Source: Certhia americana (taxonomy: Eukaryota; Chordata; Aves; Passeriformes; Certhiidae). From it: DNA of 64,000 nt. The notes beneath the pieces are model-generated. The model had not been told where the DNA came from. It was given only the letters and a program-made list of their open reading frames with translations, and did not search any database. Of this stretch, positions 1 to 14,200 are shown one piece after another (within the stretch, counting starts at the first letter, position 1; each line of letters begins with the position of its first letter). The stretch lies in NCBI GenBank assembly GCA_018697195.1, contig CM031859.1, forward strand, positions 55,180,650 through 55,244,649, given 5' to 3'. The translations under genes were made by a program, and so were the position numbers.

Positions 1-1830
1 AATTACACTCCAGGTCAGGACACTAAATTACATGTAGCTTTTTCTCTGACAGTTCCCGTATTTTGGCTTTTGCTGCTGTTGGCTTTTTTCCCTTCACTTT
101 ATTAATCTTTCTTCTTCCTCCCACACCCACTTTCATCTTCTTCTTTTATCTCCCTCTTCCTCTTCCAGATTTCCTCTCTTTCCCTCTAAAAGGTGTCAAA
201 TGCATTCAATGAAATATGTCCTTTCCCAGGCCTCCAGATCAACTTAGTAGCTGTAGGCTGAATTTGAGACATGGGAAAAGTCAATTCAAATCAACAGGGT
301 TTCCACCTTTTGGCAATTCATTAAAGCAATGAATACATTATACTCCCCTCCCTCAGTATTTCCATGGACTGTAAGCTATTTTTACCATCTTGATTCCAGT
401 AACAAATATAAATAAATGTAGTACTTGGAGCTGCAGAATACAAAAATCAGGGGAATCTGTACTCATTGCTAAGACAGCAGCTGAAACAGCAGAAGAAAAT
501 AGAGACATGGGGAAAGAAGGGAAAACAGAAATGATGGAAAAAAAACATGGAGAGTGAAAGGAAAACAAAACGGTAGCAAAGGGGTTCCTGTTTCTCTCCT
601 TACAGGATAGGAAAAATAGACCAGTAGTGACCACTTTGAAGACAGCCTGTATCTGTAATTTTGAGGAAGCCATCCTAAATCTTCGATGTGTGCTCATTCT
701 CACACCTTCAGCTTTTCCTCCCCTCAATATGCAGAAGGGGGAGATCATCTGGGGTTTAAGTGCCAACAGCCCCTGGAGCTCCCCCAGGCTCATCCCCTCT
801 GCAGCCACCAGGTCTCCCTTGCTGACACATCACACCTTCTCTTGCACAGGTTCTTTCTTGGGGTGAAGCAGTCTCTGCTCAAGGCAAATAGGATCCTGCT
901 GGGGCTGTGCTTTATTACACAAACCAACTGCTGTTTCACCTCCATGATGGTTGCATACCACTCATCTTTTCCTGTTGGAGAATATCAGGTACCACACATT
1001 TGGGCACTTGCAGATGATAGCCTGACTCTCAGCATACTGAAGGCAAGCAGCAGAAATCTGTCCCTGCCCACAGCTGTGGGAACACCTAATTGTCAGGATT
1101 TCAGCTCAGGATCTGAGACAGGCTCGGGAACTAAAAGGGCTCACCAGTTTCCTCAAGGCCAGATGAAGTAAAGGCAGCCAGAGGAAAAAAGTTTCCTACA
1201 TATCCATTTTCACAGTCTATATGTGGCTTCCCTCATCATTTTTCTTTTCATCCAGTCACCCTGGAGGCCAGTGAAGAGGTTACACCAGGCTCTGCCTTCC
1301 TGTTCAGATAAATACGCCATAATTCCACAGCATGTTTATCAGGATCCTTGCTAATGACTCAGAATAAGTAAGCATTTCAGCCATAAGATAAGTCAAGTTC
1401 ACCAGAGGATATTTTACACAACAGAATAAACAACGTATAGTTCCAAAGATGGGTGTAAAGGCTTAACAAAAGGAAAATGTTCCCTCTCCTGTTATCAGAC
1501 AGGTGTAAATCACAAGGTTGTTTCCCCTCTCAGTTGCACATGCCTCAAGTTCTGCTTGGAAAGTCAGAAAAAATCACATTGGTTCTGTTTGTGATTTCCT
1601 CATTGTTGAACATCCCTCCCCTATGACTCAGTTTCCATTAAGCTTGGAAGCCTACTTTTCTAAATACTAATGCAAGGACTTTGCTTTAAAGTTTCTGGGT
1701 CTATTTTATGAGAATAAAGATAAAACTTTTAAATCTTATCAATGATGGTGTCAGTGCAATGAAAAGTTCTGAGAGTGTCCCTCTCCAGCTATATACTTTC
1801 CTAGCTATTTCTGAAGGGGGAATTCCATTA

Positions 1831-1860
1831 AAAAAAAAAAAAGAGAGAGAGAGAGAGAAA
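1831..1860. repeat. Poly-A followed by (GA)n simple repeat
   Basis: A run of about 13 A residues passes directly into about nine GA units. This is a compound microsatellite with no coding context. Confidence 0.85.
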
Positions 1861-1930
1861 CCCCATGTGCAGGGTTTTTAACACTGGACTTTATTGTCTA
1901 CTTTTATACTGTTTCTCAGTTTTGCTTTTG

Positions 1931-1980
<50 letters not shown>
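1931..1980. repeat. (TA)n microsatellite
   Basis: Fifty bases of alternating T and A are interrupted once by a CA unit. The tract is self-complementary, so it could form a cruciform and is likely length-polymorphic. Confidence 0.95.
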
Positions 1981-1985
<5 letters not shown>

Positions 1986-2952
1986 TTTTTTTTTTTCCTT
2001 TCTATCACATTTTTTTGGCTGGGAACTCTCAGGAATGTAAAAGACCACTAAGGTGGCCACTGTAACAAAAATGCCAGAATTCATATATATGAGCAGAAAG
2101 TAAGAGAAATTCCCCTAGACCATTACTGTCTATCTTATGGGCAGCTTTGGGTAGAAGCAGTATGATCTGATTTAGAAGAGAATTCAGGTTCAACATACCC
2201 CATGAGCCTTAATATTTAGTTGATCAAAGCCCACATGGCTTTGAATAAATATGTTTCATATTTATGTGTAAAATTATCTAATCTCAACAGATTTCTTGTT
2301 TCTGTCTTTCCAAGACAATAGCGAATTATTTTTAATGCCACTGAGAAAGAACTGAGAAACAGCTCTGCAGAAACTAAAAAAAGCTGCAGGATCAGGGTAA
2401 GTTCAGAGCAGCAGCAGAGACCCAGCACACCCCAAATGGACCAGCGAAAGTTCAAGTCTTCCTGGAAGGATGGATGGGAACTGGTAATTTCTCAGTGTCT
2501 TTCTCTATTCTCCTATCGTTTTTGGAAACCCTTAGCAGTTACAATCTATTTATAGTTCACTCTGTTTTTGTAGTTTATCTCTGCTATAACATCATGTCCT
2601 TTGTCCTGACTGAACAATACCAACCCAAAGGAATTCTTCACAGCTGGGTTCTCACCTCCTGCTTTATTAGCATTCTTTATTAAAAGGAAAAAGATCAGAT
2701 TACTTTCTTCAGGCTGCTTAGCTTCAAGAACGTGCTCTCCGTTCATGATCCAGCCCTTAGCACACTACTTAAAATGGACATTTTTGAGCATGTAGCCCTA
2801 CCACAGGGTACTTCAGTTACTCAGTTGTTTTAATGTTTATTTGATTTTAAATGTCAGTGTATTTATTACACAGGATTTATTATATTTGCCCTTCCCTAGC
2901 AAATGTTCCTGAGCACGTCTGAGTGTATTTAAGAAAAAAAACATAAAGATGT

Positions 2953-3351
2953 TGTTGAGGTCCGTGTCGGAGAAGGGAACAGACGACACACCAATATAAT
3001 GTGGAACTGATTCCGATTTATTAAGCAAGTGTAAAACCTTATATATGTTTTGAGTACGTGCAGGATACAATCAGTATAGTTTGTGCCAAAGGCTAAAAAT
3101 ATATCTGTTCATGGTCAAATCTCCAGGTGTTCAGCTTCATCCCTCCCATGCTGCCAGCAGAACTTTTAAATGATCTTGGTTATCTTTCTTGTGATTCTCT
3201 GCTGGTAACCTCCTAACTTGGGCTGCTATGTTTAACATTCCTTTGTCTAGCTTCTGTTCCTTCTGCTTCACACAATTTGTTATTAAAGACACATTACAGG
3301 ATTCTCTTGTACACCGGCTAAAGGCTTATGGCCTCTGTAAAGGCCGCAACA
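2953..3351 (-). mobile_element. Solo LTR, ERVK-like, minus orientation
   Basis: A 399-bp element begins TGTTGAGG and ends GCAACA on the plus strand, so both ends carry the TGTTG/CAACA inverted termini typical of retroviral LTRs. It is flanked by a perfect 6-bp target-site duplication AGATGT (2,947-2,952 and 3,352-3,357). Read on the minus strand it has an AATAAA-type signal followed by the ending CCTCAACA, as in avian ERVK-type (class II) LTRs, hence the orientation. No internal viral genes lie beside it, so it is a solitary LTR left by recombination. Confidence 0.85.
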
Positions 3352-3357
3352 AGATGT

Positions 3358-6221
3358 AAATATCTGATGTGGAGATGCAAAGCAAGAATGATTCAACAAA
3401 TTTAAAAATGAAGAAATTGTTTATATTACATGCCCAATCCTGAGTAAATAGATGAACTGAAACAAAGGCCACTCAACCTGAGTGTATCTGAAAAGGGTGC
3501 AGCAGTTGTATCCATTTTCCCATGCAGTGACTGGATGGAAAGTGGGGATGGCTCATGGGGAGCTGGCCCAGGTAAAATAATGTAGGTGACAAAGGAAGTC
3601 CCTGAGATGAATTCTATATTTCTAGACTGAGCTGTCAGTCACCAAACCCAGACCTTGACAGAGGATCCTGTGTAAGAGGCGTTGAGTGACCAGGAAATGT
3701 GGAGAGGTGGTCCCTGGTAGTGTCACCACGATGCAGTGGGCAGAAAACCCTGGGCACCGGGAACTGGAAGGCATCATCTGCAAAAGAATGTTCTTCCTGC
3801 TGCAAGGCTGCTCCTACTGGCAGCTGGTCTCAGCAGAAGGAGTGCAACTCTTGCAGAGCTGAGGCTGCTGGATGATGAAGGGACATTATCAACCACAGGC
3901 AAGGAGCAGTATCACTGCACCCCCAGCTCCTTGCTGGCCAGCTGCAGTGGAAAGGGGAAAGTGGGAAGTCTTGTAAAGTCTGGGATGGTGCCATTTGCTG
4001 CCAGGTTGGGTGCAGGCCCACCATCCATTCTTCATGGGAGCCAGTGTTTCCAGTCCCACATATCTGCTCCTCTGCACCAAGATGAGGAGCTGGGGAATGG
4101 ACCAGTTTCAGTAAACAAGAAGTTCCTGGACTAACTTCCAGCTCCTTGAAACTTACATTTAGGAGACAGATTCAGAGATGAACTTTATGAAAATATTATT
4201 TAGAGGATTAGTTCATATGGTATTTTTAGCAAAATGATAGCTGAAGAAAAGCAAAAGATATTTAGATTGGGTTTGTTTAATAAATGAAAAGAGCAATGTT
4301 ACCGTATCATTTCCATATATGCATCAGTACAGCAGCTGGCACCCTCCTGACCCCTCAAATCACTATCCTCCTCCAGTCCTGTGTTACAACAGCAAGCTGC
4401 TCCTGGGCCAGCAGAGCCAAGGAGACATTTATGCTGCTGCATAGCAAGCGGGCACCAGCATGGACCTCATCCTCTCCTCTTCTGCGGCAGGACTGCAGAC
4501 CTCACCACCTTCCCATGGGGTGAGGGGGAGCAGTGTGGGAAATAGAAAAGCCATAAAACTGTTAAAAAGCTGTGGGAAAGCAAATCTCAGAAATGTAAGA
4601 AAGTTATAGTAAGCAAGGTCAGGAAATAATGGAGCTATGTGCAATATCAAGTAAGGCCTAGAAAATAAGCTAAGCAAGATAGTAGAAATATGTACACTTA
4701 ATAACAAACTGTTATCCATTGTTCCAGACTATTACAAGAAAGCATTTTTAGAAGAAAGTGTACGTGAGCTTTTAGTAATTGGCTAAAGCAACTGCCTGTA
4801 AACTTTGGCAATCAGGAATTGGCTGAAAAGTTTTTAAAATGCACTCTAACAAAGAAATCTTGGGCTGCTGCTGCAGTGGTTGAAGCTGCTTCTTTTTCCT
4901 TTGCTTAAACTTGTCAAATGAGACTGATAACTATATGGGATAAAAGCTTCAAGACAGCCACTCCTGCAGTCCCCATCTCGTTCATGAACCTTTATATAAT
5001 TCCAGCAGAGCAGAGCCTATCCCAGACTCCCTGCCCATCCAGCACAGGGTGGCAGAACAGAGATACAAGATGATACACATGTTGGAGCAGTTTGTGCAGC
5101 TGAGGAAGGCTGTCTGTCACACACCTCATGCTTGGCAGGTCCTGGCTGTCACTCTCCCAACCTTGGACCATCCCAGCATGGGGGAAGTTTAAAGGCAACT
5201 TCACTAACCTCCTTACACTTAATCATTCTTCTTCCTTCCTTTCAGCAGCATGGTCCAAATGGCAATATATACTAAAGTACCAGGAATGCCTCATTCATAT
5301 TCTTCCTCGTAACAGCTTTTGCTCAGACAGGTGGCACTGCTAAGCAATTTGTCAGCTTTCAACCAGGAATATCCTTGTTTATACTCTGGAAGTCTAAGGT
5401 GCTCCCAGCCAATCCTTCACTGACTTTTCTATATCCAGGGAAGACTCTCTTGTCACACTACATCAGGAATGAACACATGCACTCACTATGCCTCTCTTCA
5501 CAGAGGAAAGAAAAAAAAGAAGTTTATTGTATAGCCTCAATATATATACCATTTCAAAAGTGACCAGGGATTGGAGGGTGAAGTTGCCACCTCTCCAACC
5601 ACACTGGTTGTGTGATAGACTAAGAGTCTATCAATTCTCAGTTCCTCTAGAAAGGAATCCCAAACAATCATTGTTTACATGAAAGTGTGTGAAAACTCCA
5701 CTAAAAAAATACAAAAACATCAGAAAGCTAAAAAAAATTCAAAAATCAAGGTGACATTCTCTCTTGGTTTTCCCATCATATAATGTTTTGTTCTTATATT
5801 ATTCTGCTCCGCTTCAATTTTCCTTCCTCTGAGAATGAACCTTTCAGGAAAGTACTGCTTGCTCCTAAGCAAAACCAGGCACATGAAAACCCCTATGTAC
5901 GATATGAGAAATCCCTCCTCTCATTGCTCTTCTGTTCCATAAAGCAAACAATTCAAACTCTAGGCTAGAGGAAACTCTAGCCCTGTGACCAGGACAAGGA
6001 GAACTCAGGCCTTGCAACCCCAGTCCCAGCTGTGAGCCCTGATAGTTCATACTGTGCCAAGATTTTCTGGAGATTCTTTGACTCAGACTGTGTCCAGACT
6101 TCTGTGTATAGAGACTGCAGAATTTTTTCCAGGAGAGGATTAAAGCACATTCTTAAGAAGCATGTTTTAAAAGGCAATAGGCACAGGCCGAAGCACAGCA
6201 TGTCCCCTTTGAACACCAGAA
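3358..6221. other. Intergenic DNA without recognisable genes
   Basis: The longest open frame here (3,736-4,134, plus) has no recognisable domain, no splice-site pattern, and a composition expected of chance translation. I see no repeat family that I can name. Confidence 0.55.
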
Positions 6222-6420
6222 TATGTCTTTCTAGTGTGAGGGTGACTGAGCACTCAAACAAGTGGCCCAGAGAGGTTGTAGAGTCTCCATCCTTGGAGAT
6301 ACTCAAAAGCCATCTGGAAGAGATCCTGGGCAATCTATTCTAGGTGGCCCTGCTTGAGCAGGGGAGGCTGGAGCAGGTAGTCTCCAGAAGTGCCTTTCAA
6401 TCTCAACCAATCTGTGATGA
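6222..6420 (+). mobile_element. CR1 LINE 3' fragment, plus orientation
   Basis: The sequence matches the well-known end of avian CR1 retroposons. It has the GTGAGGGTGACTGAGCACTC-like block, then GGCCCAGAGAGGTTGTAGAGTCTCC, the phrase resembling GATCCTGGGCAA, the CCCTGCTTGAGCAGGGG hairpin, and the end TTTCAATCTCAACCAATCTG. Only about 200 bp is present, consistent with the usual severe 5' truncation of CR1 copies. It is noticeably diverged, so it is old. Confidence 0.85.
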
Positions 6421-7730
6421 TTCTCTTTTTCCTGGCAAAGCTCCAAGCACAGCAGCAGTCTATGTAACCTGCGCTAAGCCATTACCCTGGGAAGGCAAGC
6501 TGGGTTTCTCTGGCTTCACCTCTGCTTTCTTATGCTTTTGTCACAAAATGCTCTGTGTGTGCAAAAAAAAGTGAAGGACTGCCTGTACTAAGGACTAAGG
6601 AGGCCACTGAAGTGAGGGGAAGCACAATTGCTCATCCACTGGCTGTCATTTTCAAGTGCAGATAAATAATATTGAAACTCAGCACTGTTGACTGTTACAG
6701 CAGAATTAATACTGCCACCACCTCCATATGCCATCTATAGGGACATGGCATTCCTGCACCCTCTCATTCAGCCTCTGATCACTCCTAGTGCCTGCTTAGA
6801 GAACCTTGGCTCATTCCTTTAGAGCTTCTGAAAATTTTCAGACAGGTTTCAGCTTCTCACTTGCTATGCAGCAGTTTCATTTAGTAGACCTACGGGCTAT
6901 TTCTTAAGATTATTTTTTCACAGATTTCAACATTCCTGGGAACTCCAAGAAAACCACAATGCAAACTGAAGTTCAAACAAAGTTGTTCCATGCTCTCCTA
7001 GGACTTACTTGAAAGCTTTCCTCTTAACCATTGCCACTTCTAATTTTCTCAGAGCACACACAAGTGTTATAGGATGTTCTTGATAAGGTCAGAGTTCTGG
7101 AGCCTGCAGTGTATTTCTCCCTGCTCAGTAGCTGTCAGATTTATTTTGCATTGGGCATAGCTCTGCTGTCTGTTGGAAGCATGGATCAGCCCAGCAGAGC
7201 ACCTGTATGTGAACCACCACAAAGTACATCTGCTCTGGGAAAGGAGGCTCTGCTGAGCTCTACAGTCCCAAACTCACTGAAACTCCTGCTGGGTATTGTC
7301 CTTCATGGCTGTATTCCTATCTGCTACTCCCTTTGGCCTGTGGCATTCAGGAAAACAAGAAGTGAAGCCACACACATATCCCACACACCAGAAATGCCTG
7401 ATACACAGGACTGTCCATGCACTACCAGCAGCAATATCAGGCAGAGTCTCTAGTCAGAGTGGCTGTGCTGGGTAAAACTGATGCATAACTGTGCTCAGCT
7501 GATTATGGTTTAGCCTTAAACTAGTGAAGTGACCTAAGAGTACTTGTGCTGGCTGAGATCCCTCTCTACCTGCAGGTTGGGTATGACCTGTCATGCTGGG
7601 GCTGATCTTAAAACTGATGTAAAAGCAGAGCTGGCATAGATCCTATGTCATGCGCACTCATTCCACAGAAATGTGAGTTGGGGTCCACACCAGTTTTGAA
7701 TGCTGTCTGAACTGGGAGCCAGCATTGGTG

Positions 7731-8291
7731 TGTAGTGTGAAAGAAAGGATTACAGGCAACCTTGCCCCTGGTAAGTCACAGCTGTACTAATTACCAAAAA
7801 GCAACGGCCTTGCTCTTAATGGGTCTCAGCTGTGACTCATAAATGGGATAAAAGGGGTGGGCTGGCTGGTGAAGAGGGACTATGAGGAAGAGGAGCCTGG
7901 GGAAGAGAGCTTTGTGGGGGTAGAGGAGCTCTGAGGGAGAAAGTAAGATCCAGAGACAAAGAACAAAATAAGCAAGAGTTACTGCTGACAAAAGATCTGC
8001 TGTGAGGTTAGTCTGAGTCTGGTGGAGTTAGAGCCTGCTGTTGGGGCCTGCAGACATAGCTGAGTTAAGTGAAGACCTGTGTTCGGAGTCCGCAAGCTAA
8101 TGTTTGCAGTCATAGCCTAGCAGAAAATAACCAGCAGTCAGGGTCTGCAACTGGACCCTACAATAGGAGCTTACTGTAATCAGAGTCAGGATGGCTAAGA
8201 TATAAAGAAGAATAAACTGGGAATCTTTTCATGTTGTTAAATGTCTGAGACTGGCCTCATTTCTACCCCTAATGAGAGGTCTACTACAACA
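7731..8291 (+). mobile_element. Solo LTR, ERVK-like, plus orientation
   Basis: A 561-bp element starts TGTAGTG and ends CTACTACAACA. It is flanked by an exact 6-bp duplication TTGGTG (7,725-7,730 and 8,292-8,297). Inside are a TATA-like motif near 7,855 (GGATAAAAGG) and an AATAAA polyadenylation signal near 8,211, in the order expected for U3-R-U5, which sets the orientation. No gag, pol or env remnants adjoin it, so it is a solitary LTR. The family assignment rests on the 6-bp duplication and the end bases only. Confidence 0.8.
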
Positions 8292-8297
8292 TTGGTG

Positions 8298-11200
8298 TTA
8301 CTGCTTTGGGACAATTCTGCTGCAGGTCACAGAGGAAACACACCCTGAAATTAGGAGGGAAAACTGAGATCACAATGTCTTCTGCTCTAACCAAGGGGCT
8401 GGATGCTGTTAAAAATTAACATTGCTGTGATATAGCTATGACCTGGCCCAACAGTATTACATGCATTGTGTGTTATGTAAGTGTTTTGCATACATTGTGT
8501 TTTACAATCTTTGTTGCATGTGTATCTTAGACAATCACCTGGGTGATCTCCACAGTTATGACTAACCATTCTGCACACCCACTTTTAACCTTAGGGACTC
8601 AGAGAGATAATTTAATGACAATTTAGGCTCACAATTTCCTGGTACACTCATAGTCTGCTCTTGTATTTTTGGGAGCAGCCCAGTAATTCAGAAGTTATCA
8701 GTAATCTCTTGTACTGAATGGGCAACTTGCTCCATAGGAGAGTCAGGACATATGCTTTACAAGGTCACTGAGTCCAAAATACCTCCCTTGAGAACAGCCT
8801 GTGCATTGTAAAACTGCCTTTGCTGCTGGCTCTGCAGCCTCAGTCCTGAGCAAGCTGAAGGGACCAGTGTTGTGGGCATAGCTGGCTGTGCAGGTGATGG
8901 GCAACCTGTTTGGCCATCACCTGCTGGGTAATGCAAGACCCCCCTGCACACACACAGGAATGTTCTGTTGTGCCACTGTGGCTCCTTCTGTGAATGTTGC
9001 TTACGCTTTTTCCTTGTTTTTATCTTGATCTAATTAACAGGCTGAGCTTCAGCAGACACTTAACTTGCTTGAATTTGTGCCTTGGTTTCAGTACACTGGG
9101 AATGGCTCTTCCACAGCGAGCTCCCCTGCCTTCACTTAAGCAATTCTTCCCAAGGCAAAAGTGGACCCGCTCTGGCTCAGGAGTGTCCTCATGCTAGGTT
9201 TATCTTTCACCTGGACAAAGTGCCAAGTTCAATGATCTCATTCCACCCACTCTCTTAGCTGTAAAGTGGCTCAGTTTTCCCATGGATATTTTACTTCAAA
9301 AGATGCTCGCTGAAGAGCCAACCAACCCTATGGTGCTCAAGGGTCACATCTCACCGAAGAGTGTGGACAGCTTCTTCTCACCTACTGCTGCTCCAAACAG
9401 GATATCTGATGGTGACTATCACTGTCTTGTTGCTTCTTCCACCACTGACGCCTGCCCACTGCCTCGTTTCTTACCCTGGAGGCCATTATGAAGGCACTTA
9501 TGGCAGCAGAGAGAACACCAAAGCCCACTGGGCAGCACAGACAAGCAATTAGCATTGGAAGACTCAACCAGGAAACATCGCTCTCTTTCTTATTTCATGT
9601 GGTATATGCTTGGTTTCAGACTTGCCTGCTGGCTAATGTCCTTATGCTTGACTCCCCCCACTTCCCTGACCAGTCTCTTTTAGTGTTCTTCTAGCTAGTC
9701 CCACTGAAATTTCAGCAGTCCTGGGGCTAAAGTGAAGTAAGACTGTCTGTATTGGTGATGGGTTAGTAGAATATAGTCTGGATTCTTTACCAAAGATTGA
9801 CTGCCTGTCTGAATGTTGGGTCTGTGTGTTCCCTTTGGATTTAAACTACTGATGCCTTCTTACCATTGCTCCTTGATGGTTTTCTTTACCCTTGAAGACC
9901 CTGAGAAACTGTGTTTATTGTTTGTATTACCTCACTTGTAGCTGCAAGTGGATTTGTGTCATCAGTATATTTCATTATTTCTTAGAAATGTAGACAGATG
10001 TCCAAATGTTCACAAAACCAAATTGCAAGATATCAAAACCCAAACATTTACAGCACAGGCTAAGAAATGGTAATGAAAGCTGAGAGCAAGAAATCTTAGC
10101 TTGTCCTGAAGGGAAGGCTTAGGGGCTCCTGCCATGACAAGTGTTGGACATCTCCTCCTTTACTGGGGCTGCACATCACTTCCAAGCACCTTGGACGTCA
10201 GAGGCATCAGGCTTGAACATGAAATCTCACAGACAAATGTGCTGTTTCTCAGCTACAAAAGGACCATTTTTTTAAAGTAATTTGAGCAGAAGAAATAGCT
10301 TGATTTCCTACTGAGCTGAAAGCTCTTTTAGAAATATAAATGTCCAGTCTAATAGTTGTGTAAACAAATACTGACAAACTGCATCACAGCTGTGTGCTTA
10401 TGATGCTTAACTCCCCAAAGATTCCAGCTTGCGAAATACATTTGAACTCCTTTTGCATTTGGAAAAAAAAATGCTCAAACCCAGTCAAGAAGTATTTCCT
10501 TAAATCTGTTGCTTAATTTGGGTTGATCCCCAATTACAATTTTCCTAGGTTGGCATCAACAGCTTTATTGCTCTTTTTAATATGCATTTTGTGTTTGATT
10601 CCAAGCTTTCTGTCATTTAAAGAGCAATTTATGATGCCAGGAGATACAGGTGTGTTTACTTCTTTCACAGCAGTGCTAGAATGATGATTTAGCCGAAGAC
10701 CATAAGGAAAGTCCAAGAATATTGTTTATAATGACCCTGAAGTTGAAGTCTTCTGGCAGGGTGTAGTTGGGGGAACTCTGTAATTGCCTGCTTCTCATTA
10801 GATCACATTCACACCAGTGATCCTAACAGCTGCTTGGTGCAAGGCTGTCAGAAATTCAGAAAGATCAGTTCTCATAGTGTTATACCACCTTTTATTCTAT
10901 AGAACTGAGTTTAGACAACCCAGTCCTTTGCTTAATGGCGTTTTGCTGCCTCAAGGATCAAACAGGTTTTCTGAAGGGGTTGGGCCAAAAACAGGGGCAG
11001 AGGAGGAGTCAAAGGGGACTGTTGCAAGTTGAGGTAGGACAGAGAGATGAGTTAGGGAACTTTGTCTGGGAGCAAATGGTCTTGAAGGACAAGAGCAGTC
11101 TTTCCTCATGCCCCCCAGTTCCTGTCCATCTTCCCATGGCCAGGCCACTTTGCTCCATAGCAGCCTTTTCTGATGAGACAGAGGGTCACCACCTTCTTCA

Positions 11201-14200
11201 GACAGCCACCCACCCCTCAGAGAAGCACTCCTTTCTTCCCCTCCCAGTGGGGCACCTCTGCATAGCTGCCATTCCCAGTGTGGAGGTGGAGAAAGGCATG
11301 GGCCAGGACAGAGCTCCAGAAAGCAGGGATCTGGAGCCCCCTGATGATGGAAAGTTATAAGATGTGCTACTCCCTTGTCACCTTCACTCCTCCTAAGCTG
11401 CTCAGAGCAGCAGCACTGGGAGCAGAGACCTGCAGAGGTGGGAACAGGACACCCTTGCAGGACAGCCTCAACCCCTGCCATCACCTTTGGTCCTGCTCTG
11501 AGCCCGGTGAGGTCTCATGCCTCACCTCGTGCTGTGCAGCTGTGATACCCTGAGCACAGCAGTAAGTACATGATTGATATGTGTAATCGAGGAACCTATT
11601 AAGCAATCACACTCCCAAGACCTTACTGCAAAATTAAGTGCTTGTCATTAACTACATTTTGAACTCTTGGAACAGGACCAGTTCCAAACTGCAAACCTGC
11701 TTGCTACTTCCTGGTTTGCTTTCTCCTTTTTTTTCTTTCTCCCCTTTTGAATTCACAAGCTTTCTTTGAGCTGTGCTTCACATGACACCTACTTGATTTG
11801 CCTCTTCCTTATCCAGGCATGAAGCAGCTCCCACTCCTGCAGAGCTGGTGGTCCAAAAGAAGCTTCTACCCATAGGACAGAAGGAGTCAATGTGTTTGAA
11901 CCAACTCAGGAGTGACCATGTCCAGGCTGAGAACAGTGAAAAAGGTACCACCTCAGCCCCTGACAGGTAGCTTTGGGTGCAGTTACCCAGTGTATCATGA
12001 CAGCAAAGCCTACCTTCAGCACCAGCAGAAATGTATGTTATGATGCAGACTCAGTCCCCAGTTCACCCCAGCCTCAGATGTTTTTCAAGTCCTCTGAGCA
12101 GGATCTAGCCTTGTAATACCCCCACTGTTTGCACTGCTTGTCTCAGGTAGGTCTTGCTACCTTTACAGCAGGTACCAGCAGTCCAACTAAGGCTTAGACT
12201 GCAATTTCTTTGGGGATGGGGCTTGTTCTTTGCAGTCACACTGAGCTGCTCAACAGGAAGCTGAAGCCCTGGGAGCCATGGGCTTTCCAGTCCAGGTGGC
12301 TGTGGTGTCAGTCTGGGTAGAGACACAGGGATAACCACAGATGGCATGTGCTGTGACATCCAAGAGCTGGGAGGGCTGGTATACCCAGCTCTCTGCTTGA
12401 CTCTGCTGGTTGATGTAGTTACCCCTTCCAGACAGCTCTTGGAGGAGTTTTGTGAAGGGGACAGTTGGGCGGGCTCAGGAAAATTCTCTGATCATCATTT
12501 GAAAAACCCTGTGTTTCCTGAAGTGTCTAGCACACCCTCTAGGCTCTGTGCCAGGAGTTACAGGGCTACCTGGACTCCTTCGCTCACTTTGCTAACCTGT
12601 TATCAGCACACCCTTTGATAAGAGCGGCTCTACAAACCCCAAGCTCACTGTGGAGTGACCTTGCCATCTCCTTGGGAAGTCAGAACAAAGCAACAGGACC
12701 CTAGGGACCATAGCACAGGTTCACAACAAGACAAGCTGCCCCAGGTCTAATTCCCTCTCCCTGGGCAGTGCAAGCATCCTCATCCTGGCCCAAAGAGGGC
12801 TGTGCTCTCACAGCACTCCAGCAGCCCATGGTGCCAAATGCCAGTGGTACAGCAGCTCAGCTTGCTCCTGGTCTTGGCAAAAGCCATGCCACCTCATGAC
12901 TGCAGAAATTAAACCTGCAGAGGACAAACTCCATGAACACATCATGCTCTGTGCCACGGCAAAAGCTGAGGAGTAAGAACTGCGCACTGAGCTGACGTTG
13001 TCACCAAGGAAGATAGTCCTAGGTTGCACAATACTAGGTGGTAATCAATGTGCAAGGAAGAAATGAGCTCAAGCTGTGACTTTTGGAACGAGATACAAAT
13101 AATCTTAAACTAGAAGGTTTTGCCAAATATAGTGTGATTATCATCTAAGAAAAATGTATTAGTAGTATATGAGCCAGCCATAAAGTACACTTTGTTTCTC
13201 TCGGTTATAAAATAAGTTCTCATGGTGCAAATAAATACCAAGCGCAAACACAAGGCTTTTGAAACAACTTCAGCAGCCTAAAACCAAGGTGCACAGGCTC
13301 CCTCTACAGTCAGTTCTTAGAAATCTAGCTCTCAGTGCTGACCTGAAGAGCTGAGATCCCATGACCCAAGCTCCAGCTGCTATTAGCAGCTCTGGGTGCA
13401 CGGATCTGCCATTAAACACGTGCTTTGCATGTGGATATATATCCAGAGGTTCTACATGTTCAGCTTTTACACAGCTGACATTAGCCCATGTGGAACACTA
13501 CCAAAAACTATAAGAGGGGTGGTTTTTCCATCACCACAGGGACATCCTGCTTCTTCCCTCTTCTTTCCAGCTTCTTTCTCCCAGCAGACTGAGCCATGTG
13601 ATCTTGTGCCTTCCTTTATGCTGAATTTTCCTCATCCCTTCACTGAGCCCTTACAACCTACTGCTGCAGATAGGATTGGCCTCTGTCTACTTAGCAAGCT
13701 GACTCAATTTATGGTATGCAGGATCAACAAGTGCCACAATAGGCTGTAGAAAAGGGCATGGGGCCTTTGCACCAAGAAACCAGACTGGCGTAGCCTGGCT
13801 GAAGTACCTGTACCCCAATGCAAAGGCAGTGTATCTCAGTGGGTGCATGATTTTCTGTTTGCATGGATGTTTCCAGTGATTCTCTATCACATTACTCTGA
13901 ATCAAGCATGTCCTGCTCAGGTACATAGTAGCATGTGATTATGACAGACAGCATGCTCAGAGCTCCCTGTTAAAAGTCTGGGTTCTTGATATATTCACAA
14001 GAAACAGAGCTATGGTGAATACACAGGTAAGTACTGAGTTCAAAATTATCACTAAGTGGCACAGATGAAATAATGACTGACTAGAAGGAAATCAATGCAG
14101 AGTTGTTTACTCATGCAAGAAAGTTTGTAGGACAGCATGTCAGCATGCTCCTGGTGGGAAAGACTGTGTAAAGCAACTCTAGCAAACTGATTTAGCTGAA

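Larger units (their letters stand above)
1..2952. other. Gene-poor intergenic DNA
   Basis: I see no coding sequence supported by homology or exon structure here. The open frames present are short, in scattered phases, and lack domain-like composition. The stretch holds a short A/GA tract near 1,831-1,860 and a TA dinucleotide tract at 1,931-1,980, listed separately, and is otherwise AT-rich unique-looking DNA. Confidence 0.6.

Noticed and set aside
353..808. Minus-strand open frame of 151 codons near the window start
   Set aside because: The translation is an F/S-rich jumble without any family features, overlapping A-rich repeats. There is no reason to call it coding.
10951..11484. Minus-strand open frame of 177 codons
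   Set aside because: No recognisable domain, a low-complexity C/P/S-rich translation, no supporting splice sites, and an equally open plus-strand frame over the same G+C-rich DNA. Most likely chance.
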